A DNA stretch of 14,963 nt, taken from assembly GCA_031284275.1 (NCBI GenBank), contig JAITAD010000019.1, positions 1 through 14,963 on the forward strand. The letters run 5' to 3'. Of this stretch, positions 1 through 7,554 are shown piece by piece. The DNA comes from Tannerellaceae bacterium. Its GTDB lineage: Bacteria; Bacteroidota; Bacteroidia; Bacteroidales; Tannerellaceae. Every line of letters begins with the position of its first letter. Position 1 is the stretch's first letter. The position numbers and the translations under genes were made by a program. The notes under the pieces are model-generated. The model worked only from the letters and a program-made list of their open reading frames with translations. It was not told the origin of the DNA and did no database searches.

Positions 1-429
1 TTCATGACCGACTTCCAAGCCTTCTGGCGGCAGGAGAGCGACCTCTGGCGAGAACGCAACGGCACCTACGCCGACTATGCCGAGTCCGCCGTCGTCCTCG
101 TCCTCTCCGGCGTCCTGCAGTGCCTCGTCAACGGACGAGGCACCATCGTCCGCGAGATGGCTATCGGACGCCGCCGCATCGACATCTGCATCTTCTACGA
201 AGGCCGCAAATACCCCATCGAAGTCAAAGCCTGCCGTCCCGGCAAAGACAGCCTCGACACCCTCACCCACAAAGCCCTCGACCAGCTCGCCGCCTACCTC
301 GACCAACTCTCCCTCCCCCACGGTTGGCTCCTCATCTACCACCCGCACCCCGACCTGACTTGGCACGAGCGCCTCTACACCCGCCACCTCCTCCACCAAG
401 GCAAATCCATCTCCCTCATCGGTCTCTAA
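1..429 (+). CDS. C-terminal fragment of probable AAA-type ATPase with PD-(D/E)XK nuclease-like domain
   Basis: The frame is open from base 1, so the true start lies upstream; the Met at base 4 is probably internal. The visible 141 residues (numbered from that Met) carry the marks of a RecB-like PD-(D/E)XK nuclease fold: Asp60 in RRRIDI, Glu73 and Lys75 in IEVK, then Gln94 and Tyr98 in QLAAY, matching the QxxxY motif. From family knowledge, this arrangement (FQAFW, GRRRxD, EVK, QLAxYLD, GWLLI) is found at the C-terminus of large AAA-like ATP-binding proteins in many bacteria, whose role is mostly unknown. Composition is unusual: GC looks near 60% with strongly C-ending codons, unlike nadB only 19 bases downstream, which suggests acquisition. 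The function of the whole protein cannot be stated from this tail. Confidence 0.72.
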   Translation, partial: FMTDFQAFWRQESDLWRERNGTYADYAESAVVLVLSGVLQCLVNGRGTIVREMAIGRRRIDICIFYEGRKYPIEVKACRPGKDSLDTLTHKALDQLAAYLDQLSLPHGWLLIYHPHPDLTWHERLYTRHLLHQGKSISLIGL

Positions 430-448
430 GCCCCCCTCTTCTACGGTC

Positions 449-2023
449 ATGGAACAGCGATATGATTTTCTTGTCATAGGAGCCGGGATAGCAGGTATGA
501 GTTTTGCGCTCAAAGTTGCTTCCAGAGGGAGGGTAGCGCTGATATGTAAATCGGCGCTGGAAGATACCAATACGTCCTATGCACAAGGGGGGGTGGCGTC
601 GGTGACGCATATAGCCGATAACTTCGACAAACATATAGCCGATACGCTAATAGCGGGTGACCATCTCTCGGACCCCGAGGCGGTCGAAAAGGTTGTCCGG
701 GAAGCTCCCGCCCAGATACACGAACTGATCAACTGGGGTGTACATTTCGACCGTGACGACAAGGGGAACTTCGACCTGCACCGCGAAGGTGGTCACTCCG
801 AACACCGTATCCTGCACCACAAAGACAACACGGGCGCCGAAATACAGGCCAGCCTCCTTCGGGCGGTCAAACGCGAAGGGCGCATCACGGTATACGAGCG
901 GCATTTTGCCATCGAACTGCTGACCCAACACCATCTGGGTGCGACCGTCACGCGGCGCACTCCGGATATCACGTGTTTCGGCGCTTATATCATGAACCTC
1001 AATACCAATAAGATAGAAACTTTTCTATCTCGGGTGACGCTTATCGCCACGGGGGGTATAGGCGCTGTCTATCAAACGACGACCAACCCTCTGGTGGCTA
1101 CCGGCGACGGTATAGCGATGGTCTACCGCGCCAAGGGTTATGTCAAGGATATGGAGTTCGTTCAGTTCCACCCTACGGCTTTCTACCATCCGGGGGACCG
1201 CCCGTCCTTTCTTATCTCCGAAGCGGTGCGGGGTTTCGGCGGCGTACTGCGCACCCGTGGTGGGGAGGAGTTTATGCAGCGTTATGACGGTCGCCTCTCG
1301 CTTGCTCCGCGCGACATCGTAGCCCGGGCAATAGACAACGAAATGAAGAATCGTGGGGACGACTATGTCTATCTTGACGTTACGGCGCAAGATTCCGAAG
1401 CGACGGTGCAGCATTTCCCAACCATCTACAGGCAGTGCCTTGCCTACGGCATAGACATCACGCGGAGCTATATCCCCGTGGCGCCTGCGGCGCATTATCT
1501 CTGCGGGGGTATTCGGGTAGATACACGGGGCCGCTCTTCCATAGCGCGCCTCTATGCCGCCGGCGAATGTTCCTGCACCGGCCTGCATGGCGGTAACCGC
1601 CTTGCCTCCAACTCCCTCATCGAGGCTGTGGTCTACTCCGATTCGGCTGCGCACGATGCCATTGACCATCTTCACCTCTATGAATATCAGAACGATATTC
1701 CTCCATGGGATACGGAGGGGACGACGCAGAACGAGGAGCGTGTGCTGATAACCCAATCAGCCAAGGAAGTGGCCCAAACGATGAGCAATTATGTAGGCAT
1801 CGTCCGTTCCAACCTTCGCCTGCAACGTGCATGGACGCGCCTCGATACGCTCTACGAGGAGACCGAAGCTCTCTTCAAACGTTCAACTCCTTCTCGCGAG
1901 CTCTGCGAACTCCGCAACCTCATCAATACTGCTTACCTCATCACCCGCCAAGCCATAGACCGTAAAGAATCCCGGGGCCTGCACTATAACATCGACTGTC
2001 CGCCTTCCCCGCGCAAGGTATAA
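449..2023 (+). CDS. nadB: L-aspartate oxidase
   Basis: This flavoprotein oxidises L-aspartate to iminoaspartate, the first step of de novo NAD synthesis, and hands the product to quinolinate synthase NadA. The 524 residues match the family's usual length. Visible motifs are the N-terminal FAD-binding GAGIAG (residues 11-16), NTSYAQGGVA near residue 43, the substrate/FAD region HREGGHSEHRILHHKDNTG, and the family signature AAGECSCTGLHGGNRLASNS near residue 370. The C-terminal helical domain ends with SRGLHYNIDCP, as in other NadB proteins. The start ATG at 449 directly precedes the conserved DFLVIGAG segment. No nadA or nadC is in the window. No promoter is visible in the 19-base gap to the upstream gene, so transcription may start within or before that gene. 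Confidence 0.96.
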   Translation: MEQRYDFLVIGAGIAGMSFALKVASRGRVALICKSALEDTNTSYAQGGVASVTHIADNFDKHIADTLIAGDHLSDPEAVEKVVREAPAQIHELINWGVHFDRDDKGNFDLHREGGHSEHRILHHKDNTGAEIQASLLRAVKREGRITVYERHFAIELLTQHHLGATVTRRTPDITCFGAYIMNLNTNKIETFLSRVTLIATGGIGAVYQTTTNPLVATGDGIAMVYRAKGYVKDMEFVQFHPTAFYHPGDRPSFLISEAVRGFGGVLRTRGGEEFMQRYDGRLSLAPRDIVARAIDNEMKNRGDDYVYLDVTAQDSEATVQHFPTIYRQCLAYGIDITRSYIPVAPAAHYLCGGIRVDTRGRSSIARLYAAGECSCTGLHGGNRLASNSLIEAVVYSDSAAHDAIDHLHLYEYQNDIPPWDTEGTTQNEERVLITQSAKEVAQTMSNYVGIVRSNLRLQRAWTRLDTLYEETEALFKRSTPSRELCELRNLINTAYLITRQAIDRKESRGLHYNIDCPPSPRKV

Positions 2024-2028
2024 AAGGT

Positions 2029-2036
2029 TACCTTTG
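2029..2036 (+). promoter_or_regulatory. Possible Bacteroidetes -7 box (TACCTTTG)
   Basis: TACCTTTG fits the Bacteroidetes TAnnTTTG box and lies in the 30-base gap between nadB and the Yip1-like gene. Transcription would start near 2042, about 12 bases before the ATG. The -33 region has only a weak CTTC, so this is a tentative promoter for the Yip1-like gene and smpB. Confidence 0.4.
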
Positions 2037-2053
2037 GGGGCAAAAGAAGGGCT

Positions 2054-2623
2054 ATGTATAAGGAGATTTTCAAGCTCGTGGCGCTGATAATATCCCATCC
2101 GGGCAGGGCGTGGATGTTGCTGACGGAGAAAGGGGAGGAGCGCGAAAGGGTGTTGAGCCGTTTCGTCTACCCGCTGATAGGTATGGTGACGCTGTCGGCT
2201 TTTCTGGGTGTTCTCCTTCCTCACAACGGGGCGGGCACGGAGGCTGCACTCAAAGCGGCCATACGGGAACTGACGGCGGCCTTCGGCGGTTTCTTCCTAA
2301 CGGCATACGTACTGAACGAGTTGGGAGTGAAACTGTTTCATCGGGAAAAAGATATTGCCCTGTGGCAGAAGTTTACGGGTTACTCTTCGGGGTTGATGTA
2401 TGTGCTGAAGATCATTCTGGCGCTTGTGCCGGATCTTTTCTTCCTGCAGGCTTTCCTGCTCTACACTTTCTATATTGTATGGGAGGGTGCAAAGGTGTAC
2501 ATGTCTGTGGAAAAGGAGGATGACCGGTTGCGGTTCACAGGTGTCGTCACGTTGGTGATACTCATTGCACCCTGGTTGGTGGAGGCGGGTCTGTGTCTGC
2601 TGATGCCGGGGCTGAAGTCGTAA
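2054..2623 (+). CDS. Yip1 family (DUF1282-like) integral membrane protein
   Basis: This is a 189-residue polytopic inner-membrane protein. Hydrophobic segments lie at about residues 38-55, 73-91, 110-125, 127-143 and 161-184, giving roughly five helices with a short cytosolic N-terminus. The N-terminal sequence ([16 protein letters not shown]) and the spacing of the helices resemble the Yip1/DUF1282 family common in Bacteroidetes. The molecular role is unknown in bacteria; eukaryotic Yip1 proteins act in vesicle traffic, which does not transfer directly. It starts 30 bases after nadB and ends 7 bases before smpB, so it is very likely cotranscribed with smpB. The family call rests on recognition of the fold pattern, not on catalytic residues. 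Confidence 0.72.
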   Translation: MYKEIFKLVALIISHPGRAWMLLTEKGEERERVLSRFVYPLIGMVTLSAFLGVLLPHNGAGTEAALKAAIRELTAAFGGFFLTAYVLNELGVKLFHREKDIALWQKFTGYSSGLMYVLKIILALVPDLFFLQAFLLYTFYIVWEGAKVYMSVEKEDDRLRFTGVVTLVILIAPWLVEAGLCLLMPGLKS

Positions 2624-2630
2624 CAGGGGT

Positions 2631-3080
2631 ATGAACAGTGTGATAAAAAACAAACGGGCATCGTTTGATTACGAATTGCTCGAGACGTTCACGGCGGGTA
2701 TCGTCCTGACGGGGACGGAGATCAAATCCATACGTCTCGGCAAGGCAAGTCTGGTGGATACGTACTGTGTGGTGGATAAGGGTGAAGTGTGGGTGAAGAA
2801 CATGTACGTGGCGGAGTATTTTTACGGTACATATAACAACCATGCCGTCCGCCGTGATCGCAAACTGTTGCTCTCCAAACGGGAAATAGGCAAAATGGAG
2901 TCGGCGGCGCGCAACAGTGGCTTCACCATTGTGCCGACCCGCCTGTTTATCAATGAGCGGGGCCTGGCCAAACTTGTCGTCGCCATAGCCAAAGGCAAAC
3001 GGGAGTACGACAAGCGAAACGCTATCCGTGAACGCGACGACAAGCGTGAAATGGACCGGATGTTCCGGCACTCGGTCTAA
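2631..3080 (+). CDS. smpB: SsrA-binding protein SmpB
   Basis: SmpB binds tmRNA and brings it to stalled ribosomes for trans-translation, releasing the ribosome and tagging the nascent chain for degradation. The 149-residue length is typical. Diagnostic segments are [20 protein letters not shown] followed by TGTEIKSIR near the N-terminus, [18 protein letters not shown] in the middle, and the basic C-terminal tail ([20 protein letters not shown]) that enters the decoding centre. It lies 7 bases after the Yip1-like gene. Its stop TAA (3078-3080) overlaps the stop of yebC on the other strand by 4 bases, so the two mRNAs are complementary at their 3' ends. Confidence 0.97.
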   Translation: MNSVIKNKRASFDYELLETFTAGIVLTGTEIKSIRLGKASLVDTYCVVDKGEVWVKNMYVAEYFYGTYNNHAVRRDRKLLLSKREIGKMESAARNSGFTIVPTRLFINERGLAKLVVAIAKGKREYDKRNAIRERDDKREMDRMFRHSV

Positions 3081-3799
3081 TCGTCTTCGTCTTTCATGTT
3101 ATGGAAGACGTTCTGCACGTCTTCATCTTCTTCCAATTTCTCGATGAGTTTTTCGACTTGTTCCCGTTGGGCCGGGGTGACTTCTTTCAGGTCGTTCGGT
3201 AGTCGGATAAACTCGGCGCCGTTGATCTCAAAAGCGTTCTCTTCCAGATACTTTTGGATGGCGGCATTCTGTGGGAATTCGCCGGAGATGACAAGCTCGC
3301 CTTCGTCTTCGATGACTTCGTCTACACCGAGGTCTATCAACTCAAGCTCCAATTCTTCGAGGGATATACCGTCCTTAGCCACAGTGCGGAAGACTACCTT
3401 ATGCTCGAAAAGGAACTCAAGGCTTCCGCTTGTTCCCAGAGAACCGCCGTGTTTGTTGAATGAACTGCGGACGTTGGCCACTGTTCGGGTGGTGTTGTCG
3501 GTGGCTGTTTCGACAAAGATGGCGATGCCGTGGGGGCCATAGCCTTCGTAATTCATCTCCTTATAGTCGGTAAACTCTTTGGAGGATGCTTTTTTGACAG
3601 CTCGTTCGACATTTTCCTTAGGCATGTTTTCCTTCTTCGCCTGCTGTATCAGGACACGCAGACGCGGATTGACCTCGGGATCGGGGCCTCCGGACTTGAC
3701 GGCGATGGTGATTTCCTTGCCTAACTTGGTGAAGACACGGGCCATGTTGCCCCAACGCTTTAATTTTCTGGCTTTGCGGTATTCAAAGGCTCTTCCCAT
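3077..3799 (-). CDS. yebC: YebC/PmpR/TACO1 family protein
   Basis: The 240 residues match the full length of the YebC/TACO1 family. The signature N-terminus is present ([16 protein letters not shown], then the [16 protein letters not shown] segment), followed by [48 protein letters not shown] and the [13 protein letters not shown] segment. The C-terminal acidic helix ends [13 protein letters not shown]. Family members were first described as DNA-binding transcriptional regulators. Mitochondrial TACO1 and, more recently, bacterial YebC have been tied to translation through proline stretches, so a ribosomal role is plausible. It sits 10 bases after the small membrane protein gene on the same strand, so the two are probably cotranscribed, and it converges with smpB. 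Confidence 0.95.
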   Translation of the reverse strand: MGRAFEYRKARKLKRWGNMARVFTKLGKEITIAVKSGGPDPEVNPRLRVLIQQAKKENMPKENVERAVKKASSKEFTDYKEMNYEGYGPHGIAIFVETATDNTTRTVANVRSSFNKHGGSLGTSGSLEFLFEHKVVFRTVAKDGISLEELELELIDLGVDEVIEDEGELVISGEFPQNAAIQKYLEENAFEINGAEFIRLPNDLKEVTPAQREQVEKLIEKLEEDEDVQNVFHNMKDEDD

Positions 3800-3809
3800 T
3801 GCGGATATG

Positions 3810-4178
3810 TTAGTATTTTCTGTTGAATATCTCGGCGTAGATAACGGCTTTGCGTAAGGCTTCGGGATTGTGAAACTCTTCGGCTGTCACCGGCGAAAGG
3901 GCGTCGGCTTCTTCAAAACGAGCGGCGTTCCTCTCGGGAACTACAATCGGCTGCCGTAGCGCTTTGGGGACAGGACGGGGAGGAATGACGGCTTTTCTTT
4001 CTTCAAGGGGCTCGGGTTCAAGAAAGGCGGGGAAATCCAAAACTTCAGGGAAAATAACTTCCCGTCGCCTTCGTTCTTCTTCCTGCTGCCGCCTCTTTTT
4101 CTTTCCGGAGGAAAACAGACTGCTCGCCCCGGCAACTACCAACAAGATAATATAAAGCCAATCGCCTAAGTTGTCCAT
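3810..4178 (-). CDS. Small membrane-anchored protein of unknown function
   Basis: This 122-residue protein has one N-terminal hydrophobic segment (WLYIILLVVAGASSLF, about residues 7-22), then a strongly basic and charged stretch (KKKRRQQEEERRRRE), a proline-rich middle including AVIPPRPVPK, and a C-terminus ending ALRKAVIYAEIFNRKY. The layout suggests a single-pass inner-membrane protein with a cytosolic tail. From memory, short proteins with this hydrophobic start and an AxIYxEIxNRKY end occur in other Bacteroidales; no function is known to me. It precedes yebC by 10 bases. Minus-strand promoter elements at 4202-4232 and 4370-4400 probably drive the pair. The ATG at 4178 is preferred because the membrane segment begins a few residues later. 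Confidence 0.8.
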   Translation of the reverse strand: MDNLGDWLYIILLVVAGASSLFSSGKKKRRQQEEERRRREVIFPEVLDFPAFLEPEPLEERKAVIPPRPVPKALRQPIVVPERNAARFEEADALSPVTAEEFHNPEALRKAVIYAEIFNRKY

Positions 4179-4201
4179 AAACTTTGATTAGTTTCGCGGC
4201 T

Positions 4202-4232
4202 CAAAAGTACTACAATAGTTTGATGCTCGCAA
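4202..4232 (-). promoter_or_regulatory. Proximal promoter for the membrane protein-yebC unit
   Basis: Read on the minus strand, TTG (4232-4230), a 20-base spacer and TACTTTTG (4209-4202) match the Bacteroidetes promoter TTG-N19/20-TAnnTTTG. Transcription would start near 4196, leaving a leader of about 18 bases before the ATG at 4178. Confidence 0.65.
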
Positions 4233-4276
4233 GCCGACAAAGGGGAAGACACTCGGGAAAGGGAAGGGGTTACCGC

Positions 4277-4316
4277 AAAAAAGTGAACAAGGATAACTTC
4301 CCAGCTACCCTTGTTC
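4277..4316 (-). terminator. Hairpin plus T-run, possible terminator or attenuator
   Basis: On the minus strand GAACAAGG (complement of 4309-4316) pairs with CCTTGTTC (complement of 4285-4292), an 8-base-pair stem with a 16-base loop. After two bases comes TTTTTT (4282-4277). A second small hairpin (GGTTT/AAACC, 4331-4317) lies just before it. The position, between two minus-strand promoters and upstream of any minus-strand gene, suits termination of a short RNA or attenuation of the distal promoter. Confidence 0.45.
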
Positions 4317-4364
4317 GGTTTAACCAAAACCTTAACTATGAAAAAAATTCTCTCGTTTTTCTCT
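4277..4364 (-). ncRNA. Candidate short RNA or leader RNA of about 88 bases
   Basis: The interval is bounded by a well-formed minus-strand promoter (4400-4370) and a hairpin with T-run (4316-4277). No minus-strand gene starts inside it. It contains two adjacent hairpins. It could be an independent small RNA or the 5' leader of the transcript for the membrane protein and yebC. This is inferred purely from signals in the sequence. Confidence 0.3.
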
Positions 4365-4369
4365 CGGCG

Positions 4370-4400
4370 CAAAAGTAGCTTTTCCGACAGGTATGTGCAA
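4370..4400 (-). promoter_or_regulatory. Distal minus-strand promoter
   Basis: On the minus strand TTG (4400-4398), 20 bases and TACTTTTG (4377-4370) form a Bacteroidetes-type promoter with the same box and spacing as the one at 4202-4232. The expected start is near 4364. It could drive the short RNA candidate, the downstream membrane protein-yebC unit, or both by read-through. Confidence 0.6.
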
Positions 4401-4447
4401 CGCCACAGATTCTAAAAAAGAATAAGGGAACATAATTTTCCGAAACG

Positions 4448-5764
4448 ATGAAACATCTATACATAGAGACTTATGGCTGTCAGATGAACGTGACCGACAG
4501 CGAACTGATTGCTTCTATCATGCAGATGGGGGGTTATCAGCAGGTAAAGGGTGTGGAAGAGGCTGATGCGGTGTTCCTCAACACTTGCTCGGTACGGGAG
4601 AATGCGGAACAGCGGATATATGCGCGGCTGCAATATTTCCGGTCGCTCAAAGGTAAAAAGGGTTCGCTGATTATCGGGGTTCTCGGCTGTATGGCCGAAA
4701 GGGTGAAGGAGGAGTTGATAGAGAAGCATGGGGTGGATCTGGTGGCGGGACCTGACGCTTACATGGATCTGCCAAACCTCGTAGGGGCTGTGGAACGTGG
4801 GGAAAAAGCTATCAATGTGGAATTATCGGCAGGAGAAACGTATCCGGAAGTCGTACCGCTGAAATTGTCGGGCGTCCATATATCCGGCTTTGTGCCTATC
4901 ATGCGGGGATGCAATAACTTCTGTACTTATTGTATCGTTCCTTACACGCGGGGACGGGAACGCAGTCGCGCCCTTGCGCATATCCTCAAAGAGGTGCAGG
5001 AGATGCAGGAAAAAGGATTTAAGGAAATTACTCTGCTTGGGCAAAACGTCAATTCCTATCTTTATAGGGAGGGGGAAAAAGGAGAAGGGATAACGTTCCC
5101 TCGATTGCTGGAAATCGTCGCTCATCAGGTGCCTGAGATACGTATCCGTTTCACGACTTCCCATCCGAAAGATATGAGTGACGATACGCTACGGGTGATA
5201 GCGGCCTCGAACAATCTTTGCAAACATATTCACCTGCCTGCTCAATCGGGCAGTTCCCGTATATTGGAAATGATGAACCGCAGGTACAACCGTGAATGGT
5301 ATATGGAGCGTATTGGGGCGATCCGCCGGATTGTTCCGGAATGCAGTATTACGACCGATTTGTTCTGCGGCTTTCCTTCCGAAACGGAAAAAGATTATGA
5401 AGAAACGCTCTCGCTCATGCGGGAAGTGGGTTACGATAATGCATTCCTCTTCAAGTACTCCGAACGCCCCGGTACGTATGCGGCCAAACATCTTCCCGAC
5501 GATATACCGGAAGCGGTCAAAGTGCGGCGTCTGCAAGGAATGATAGGGCTGCAAAATAAGTTGTCGTCCGAAAGTAACCGTCGCGATGTAGGAAAGACGT
5601 TCGAGGTTCTGATAGAGGGTTTTTCCAAACGGTCGAAAGAAGATCTATTCGGACGAACGGCACAAAACAAGGTCGTCGTTTTCAAAAAAGGCGAACGCCG
5701 CATAGGTCAAACAGTTCGTGTAAAGATTGTCAATGCGACATCGGCTACGCTGTTGGGAGAATAA
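4448..5764 (+). CDS. miaB: tRNA-2-methylthio-N6-dimethylallyladenosine synthase MiaB
   Basis: MiaB is a radical-SAM methylthiotransferase that converts i6A37 to ms2i6A37 in tRNAs reading UNN codons. The 438 residues show the three expected parts. The N-terminal UPF0004 domain has the auxiliary-cluster cysteines Cys11 (ETYGCQMN), Cys47 (NTCSVRE) and Cys81 (GCMAER). The radical SAM core carries CxxxCxxC at Cys155, Cys159 and Cys162 (RGCNNFCTYCIVPYTRGRE). A C-terminal TRAM domain spans about residues 375-436. The motif GCQMNVTDSE and the RGRERSR segment point to MiaB rather than MtaB or RimO. It is divergent from the yebC unit; no convincing plus-strand promoter is visible. tRNA-Ser, a class that includes MiaB substrates, is also in the window, but the GGA isoacceptor found here has not been shown to be one in this organism. 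Confidence 0.96.
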   Translation: MKHLYIETYGCQMNVTDSELIASIMQMGGYQQVKGVEEADAVFLNTCSVRENAEQRIYARLQYFRSLKGKKGSLIIGVLGCMAERVKEELIEKHGVDLVAGPDAYMDLPNLVGAVERGEKAINVELSAGETYPEVVPLKLSGVHISGFVPIMRGCNNFCTYCIVPYTRGRERSRALAHILKEVQEMQEKGFKEITLLGQNVNSYLYREGEKGEGITFPRLLEIVAHQVPEIRIRFTTSHPKDMSDDTLRVIAASNNLCKHIHLPAQSGSSRILEMMNRRYNREWYMERIGAIRRIVPECSITTDLFCGFPSETEKDYEETLSLMREVGYDNAFLFKYSERPGTYAAKHLPDDIPEAVKVRRLQGMIGLQNKLSSESNRRDVGKTFEVLIEGFSKRSKEDLFGRTAQNKVVVFKKGERRIGQTVRVKIVNATSATLLGE

Positions 5765-5803
5765 AAAAGAAAAGAATGAAGAGGCAAAAAAAACAGGGAA
5801 ACA

Positions 5804-5834
5804 CTTGCAAGTACAGTTTGGATGTGTACCTTTG
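5804..5834 (+). promoter_or_regulatory. Strong Bacteroidetes-type promoter of the small gene
   Basis: TTG (5805-5807, within CTTG), a 19-base spacer and TACCTTTG (5827-5834) match the Bacteroidetes consensus closely. The start of transcription is expected near 5840, placing the palindrome at 5848-5863 and the AGGAG at 5870-5874 in the 5' leader. Confidence 0.7.
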
Positions 5835-5847
5835 CGGCGGATTTAAG

Positions 5848-5863
5848 TTAATTGAACAATTAA
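5848..5863. repeat. Perfect palindrome TTAATTG-AA-CAATTAA
   Basis: Seven-base arms separated by two bases lie between the predicted start of transcription and the ribosome binding site of the small gene. It could be an operator for a dimeric regulator. As an RNA hairpin it would be weak because it is nearly all A/T with a two-base loop. Confidence 0.5.
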
Positions 5864-5882
5864 AGTAAAAGGAGAATTGGTT

Positions 5883-6155
5883 ATGGGACGTATCAAGGGT
5901 AGCAAGTTGTCGGACGAAGCGAAGAGAAGTATGCGTGAAAAACGTGCCTCACGCAGATTGACAGAAGGTAAAGGCAGTGTTTTTGCCGACGTGGTGTCTG
6001 CCTTGAAGTTTCTCTCTTTTGGGGAGCTGGAACAGTTGACCACCTTCGCCGAAGAACATAAAGTGAGAAAAGCAAGCGAAGAAAAACATCGCCTGATAGA
6101 AGAAAAACAGCGGATAGAATCCCAGATACAGAAACTGGATGGTATAGGCGCTTGA
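5883..6155 (+). CDS. Small basic, helical protein of unknown function
   Basis: A 90-residue protein. ATG 5883 is chosen over the TTG at 5877 because AGGAG (5870-5874) lies 8 bases before the ATG but only 2 before the TTG. Residues 1-30 are very basic (GRIKGSK, KRSMREKRASRR). Residues 33-57 form a hydrophobic/amphipathic helix (FADVVSALKFLSFGELEQL). Residues 58-86 are a charged segment with coiled-coil character (ASEEKHRLIEEKQRIESQIQ). There are no cysteines, no signal peptide and no membrane segment. The basic head and coiled-coil tail would suit a nucleic-acid- or ribosome-associated oligomer, but that is only an inference; I do not recognise the family. It has its own promoter (5804-5834) and terminator (6214-6246), so it is a monocistronic unit between miaB and ribBA. 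Confidence 0.82.
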   Translation: MGRIKGSKLSDEAKRSMREKRASRRLTEGKGSVFADVVSALKFLSFGELEQLTTFAEEHKVRKASEEKHRLIEEKQRIESQIQKLDGIGA

Positions 6156-6213
6156 CCCTACCCCTAAAAGAGCAGGAAAGCAAGGACGGTTTCTTCGTAC
6201 AGGCATTTCCAAG

Positions 6214-6246
6214 CGGGTATCTGAGAAAAGAATACCCGTTTTTTTT
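6214..6246 (+). terminator. Intrinsic terminator
   Basis: CGGGTAT (6214-6220) pairs perfectly with ATACCCG (6232-6238) across an 11-base loop and is followed at once by eight T residues (6239-6246). It ends the transcript of the small gene about 60 bases after its stop and separates it from ribBA. Confidence 0.88.
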
Positions 6247-6305
6247 CGGTTGATGGTTATTGTATATCGTGATGATATTGTTGTGTATGCGTTCGTAAGA
6301 AATAG

Positions 6306-7523
6306 ATGAACGAGATAAAGTTGAGTAGCATTGAGGAAGCCATCAAAGACTTTCGCCAAGGGAGATTCCTAATCGTCGTAGACGACGAAAACAGGGAAAA
6401 TGAGGGCGATTTCATTATCGCTGCGGAAAAGATAACTCCAGAGAAAGTGAACTTCATGATGAGCGAAGGGCGTGGAGTGCTTTGCGTACCTGTCACAGCA
6501 GGACGTTGTGAGGAGTTAAACCTTGATATGCAGGTTTCAAACAATACCTCACTTCTGGGGACGCCTTTCACCGTGACGGTGGACAGGTTGGGGGGCGGTT
6601 GTACAACGGGGGTGTCTATGTACGACCGTGCAGAGACTATTCTCGCCTTAGCCGATCCGTCTACGAAAGCTTCCGATCTGGCTCGCCCCGGTCATGTTAA
6701 TCCGTTGCGCGCCCATTCACGCGGCGTACTGTCCCGCCCGGGACATACGGAGGCGGCTGTCGATCTGGCGAAATTGGCCGGTTTGTACCCCGCAGGAGCG
6801 CTCATAGAGATCATCAACGCGGACGGAACGATGGCTCGCCTTCCTCAATTGATGGATATCTCGCGCAAGTTCGATATCAAAATCATCAGCATAGCCTCCC
6901 TGATTGAATATCGCAAAGCGCAGGAACATATCGTCGAGAAAGGGGCGGAAGTGAATATGCCAACGCAATACGGGCATTTTCGCCTTGTCCCTTACCGTCA
7001 AAAAACTACCGGTCTCGAACATGTCGCTCTGATAAAGGGGGATATCCGTGGCGGCGCTCCCGTACTCGTACGCTTGCATTCTTCGTGCGCTACGGGTGAT
7101 ATCTTCGGTTCCATGCGCTGCGAATGTGGCGAACAACTGCACAAGGCCATGCGTATGGTCGATGCGGAAGGGTGCGGCGTTATTATCTACCTCAATCAGG
7201 AGGGACGCGGCATCGGGCTGATGGAGAAGATACAGGCCTATAAATTGCAGGAAGAGGGTATGGATACGGTGGAGGCCAATATCCATCTCGGCCACAAGGC
7301 GGACGAACGTGACTATGGCATCGGTGCGCAGATATTGCTTGACTTGGGGGTGAGCAAAATCAGATTGGTAACGAATAATCCGGAGAAAAAGACGGGCTTG
7401 GAATCCAATGGCGTGACGGTGGTCGAAACGGTGCCTATCGAAGTGAACCTCAACCCCTACAATGCGTTTTATATGAAGACGAAAAAGGAGAAGATGGGAC
7501 ACATCCTTCACAATGTCAAGTAA
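6306..7523 (+). CDS. ribBA: Bifunctional 3,4-dihydroxy-2-butanone-4-phosphate synthase / GTP cyclohydrolase II
   Basis: The fusion supplies both starting branches of riboflavin synthesis: ribulose-5-phosphate to DHBP, and GTP to the pyrimidine precursor. The 405-residue length is normal. The RibB half (about 1-203) shows [10 protein letters not shown] (residues 26-35), [10 protein letters not shown] and the active-site segment [11 protein letters not shown] (144-154). The RibA half (about 205-405) shows [17 protein letters not shown] with the zinc ligands Cys261, Cys272 and Cys274, then NQEGRGIGL near residues 297-305. No FMN riboswitch signature is visible in the short upstream region. A weak TATTGTTG near 6276 is the only promoter-like box seen. 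It begins a long run of plus-strand genes; its stop is 31 bases before the preferred start of the aminotransferase. Confidence 0.96.
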   Translation: MNEIKLSSIEEAIKDFRQGRFLIVVDDENRENEGDFIIAAEKITPEKVNFMMSEGRGVLCVPVTAGRCEELNLDMQVSNNTSLLGTPFTVTVDRLGGGCTTGVSMYDRAETILALADPSTKASDLARPGHVNPLRAHSRGVLSRPGHTEAAVDLAKLAGLYPAGALIEIINADGTMARLPQLMDISRKFDIKIISIASLIEYRKAQEHIVEKGAEVNMPTQYGHFRLVPYRQKTTGLEHVALIKGDIRGGAPVLVRLHSSCATGDIFGSMRCECGEQLHKAMRMVDAEGCGVIIYLNQEGRGIGLMEKIQAYKLQEEGMDTVEANIHLGHKADERDYGIGAQILLDLGVSKIRLVTNNPEKKTGLESNGVTVVETVPIEVNLNPYNAFYMKTKKEKMGHILHNVK

Positions 7524-7554
7524 GAAGTATATCAGACAAAAAGAAAAAACACTG

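Noticed and set aside
1025..1756. Open frame of 243 codons on the minus strand inside nadB
   Set aside because: Antisense to conserved NadB motifs, with no recognisable protein family and no promoter or ribosome binding site.
4184..4378. Plus-strand 64-codon open frame in the yebC-miaB intergenic region
   Set aside because: It spans both minus-strand promoters and the hairpin, so its coding look probably reflects those non-coding elements; no start signal was found.
4338..4415. 25-codon mini-ORF (MKKILSFFSRR start) before miaB
   Set aside because: It looks like a leader peptide start, but has no ribosome binding site or downstream hairpin on the plus strand, and it overlaps the minus-strand promoter and short RNA candidate. 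No support beyond an ATG.
6247..6305. Possible FMN riboswitch before ribBA
   Set aside because: The region after the terminator is under 60 bases and lacks the conserved FMN-element segments.
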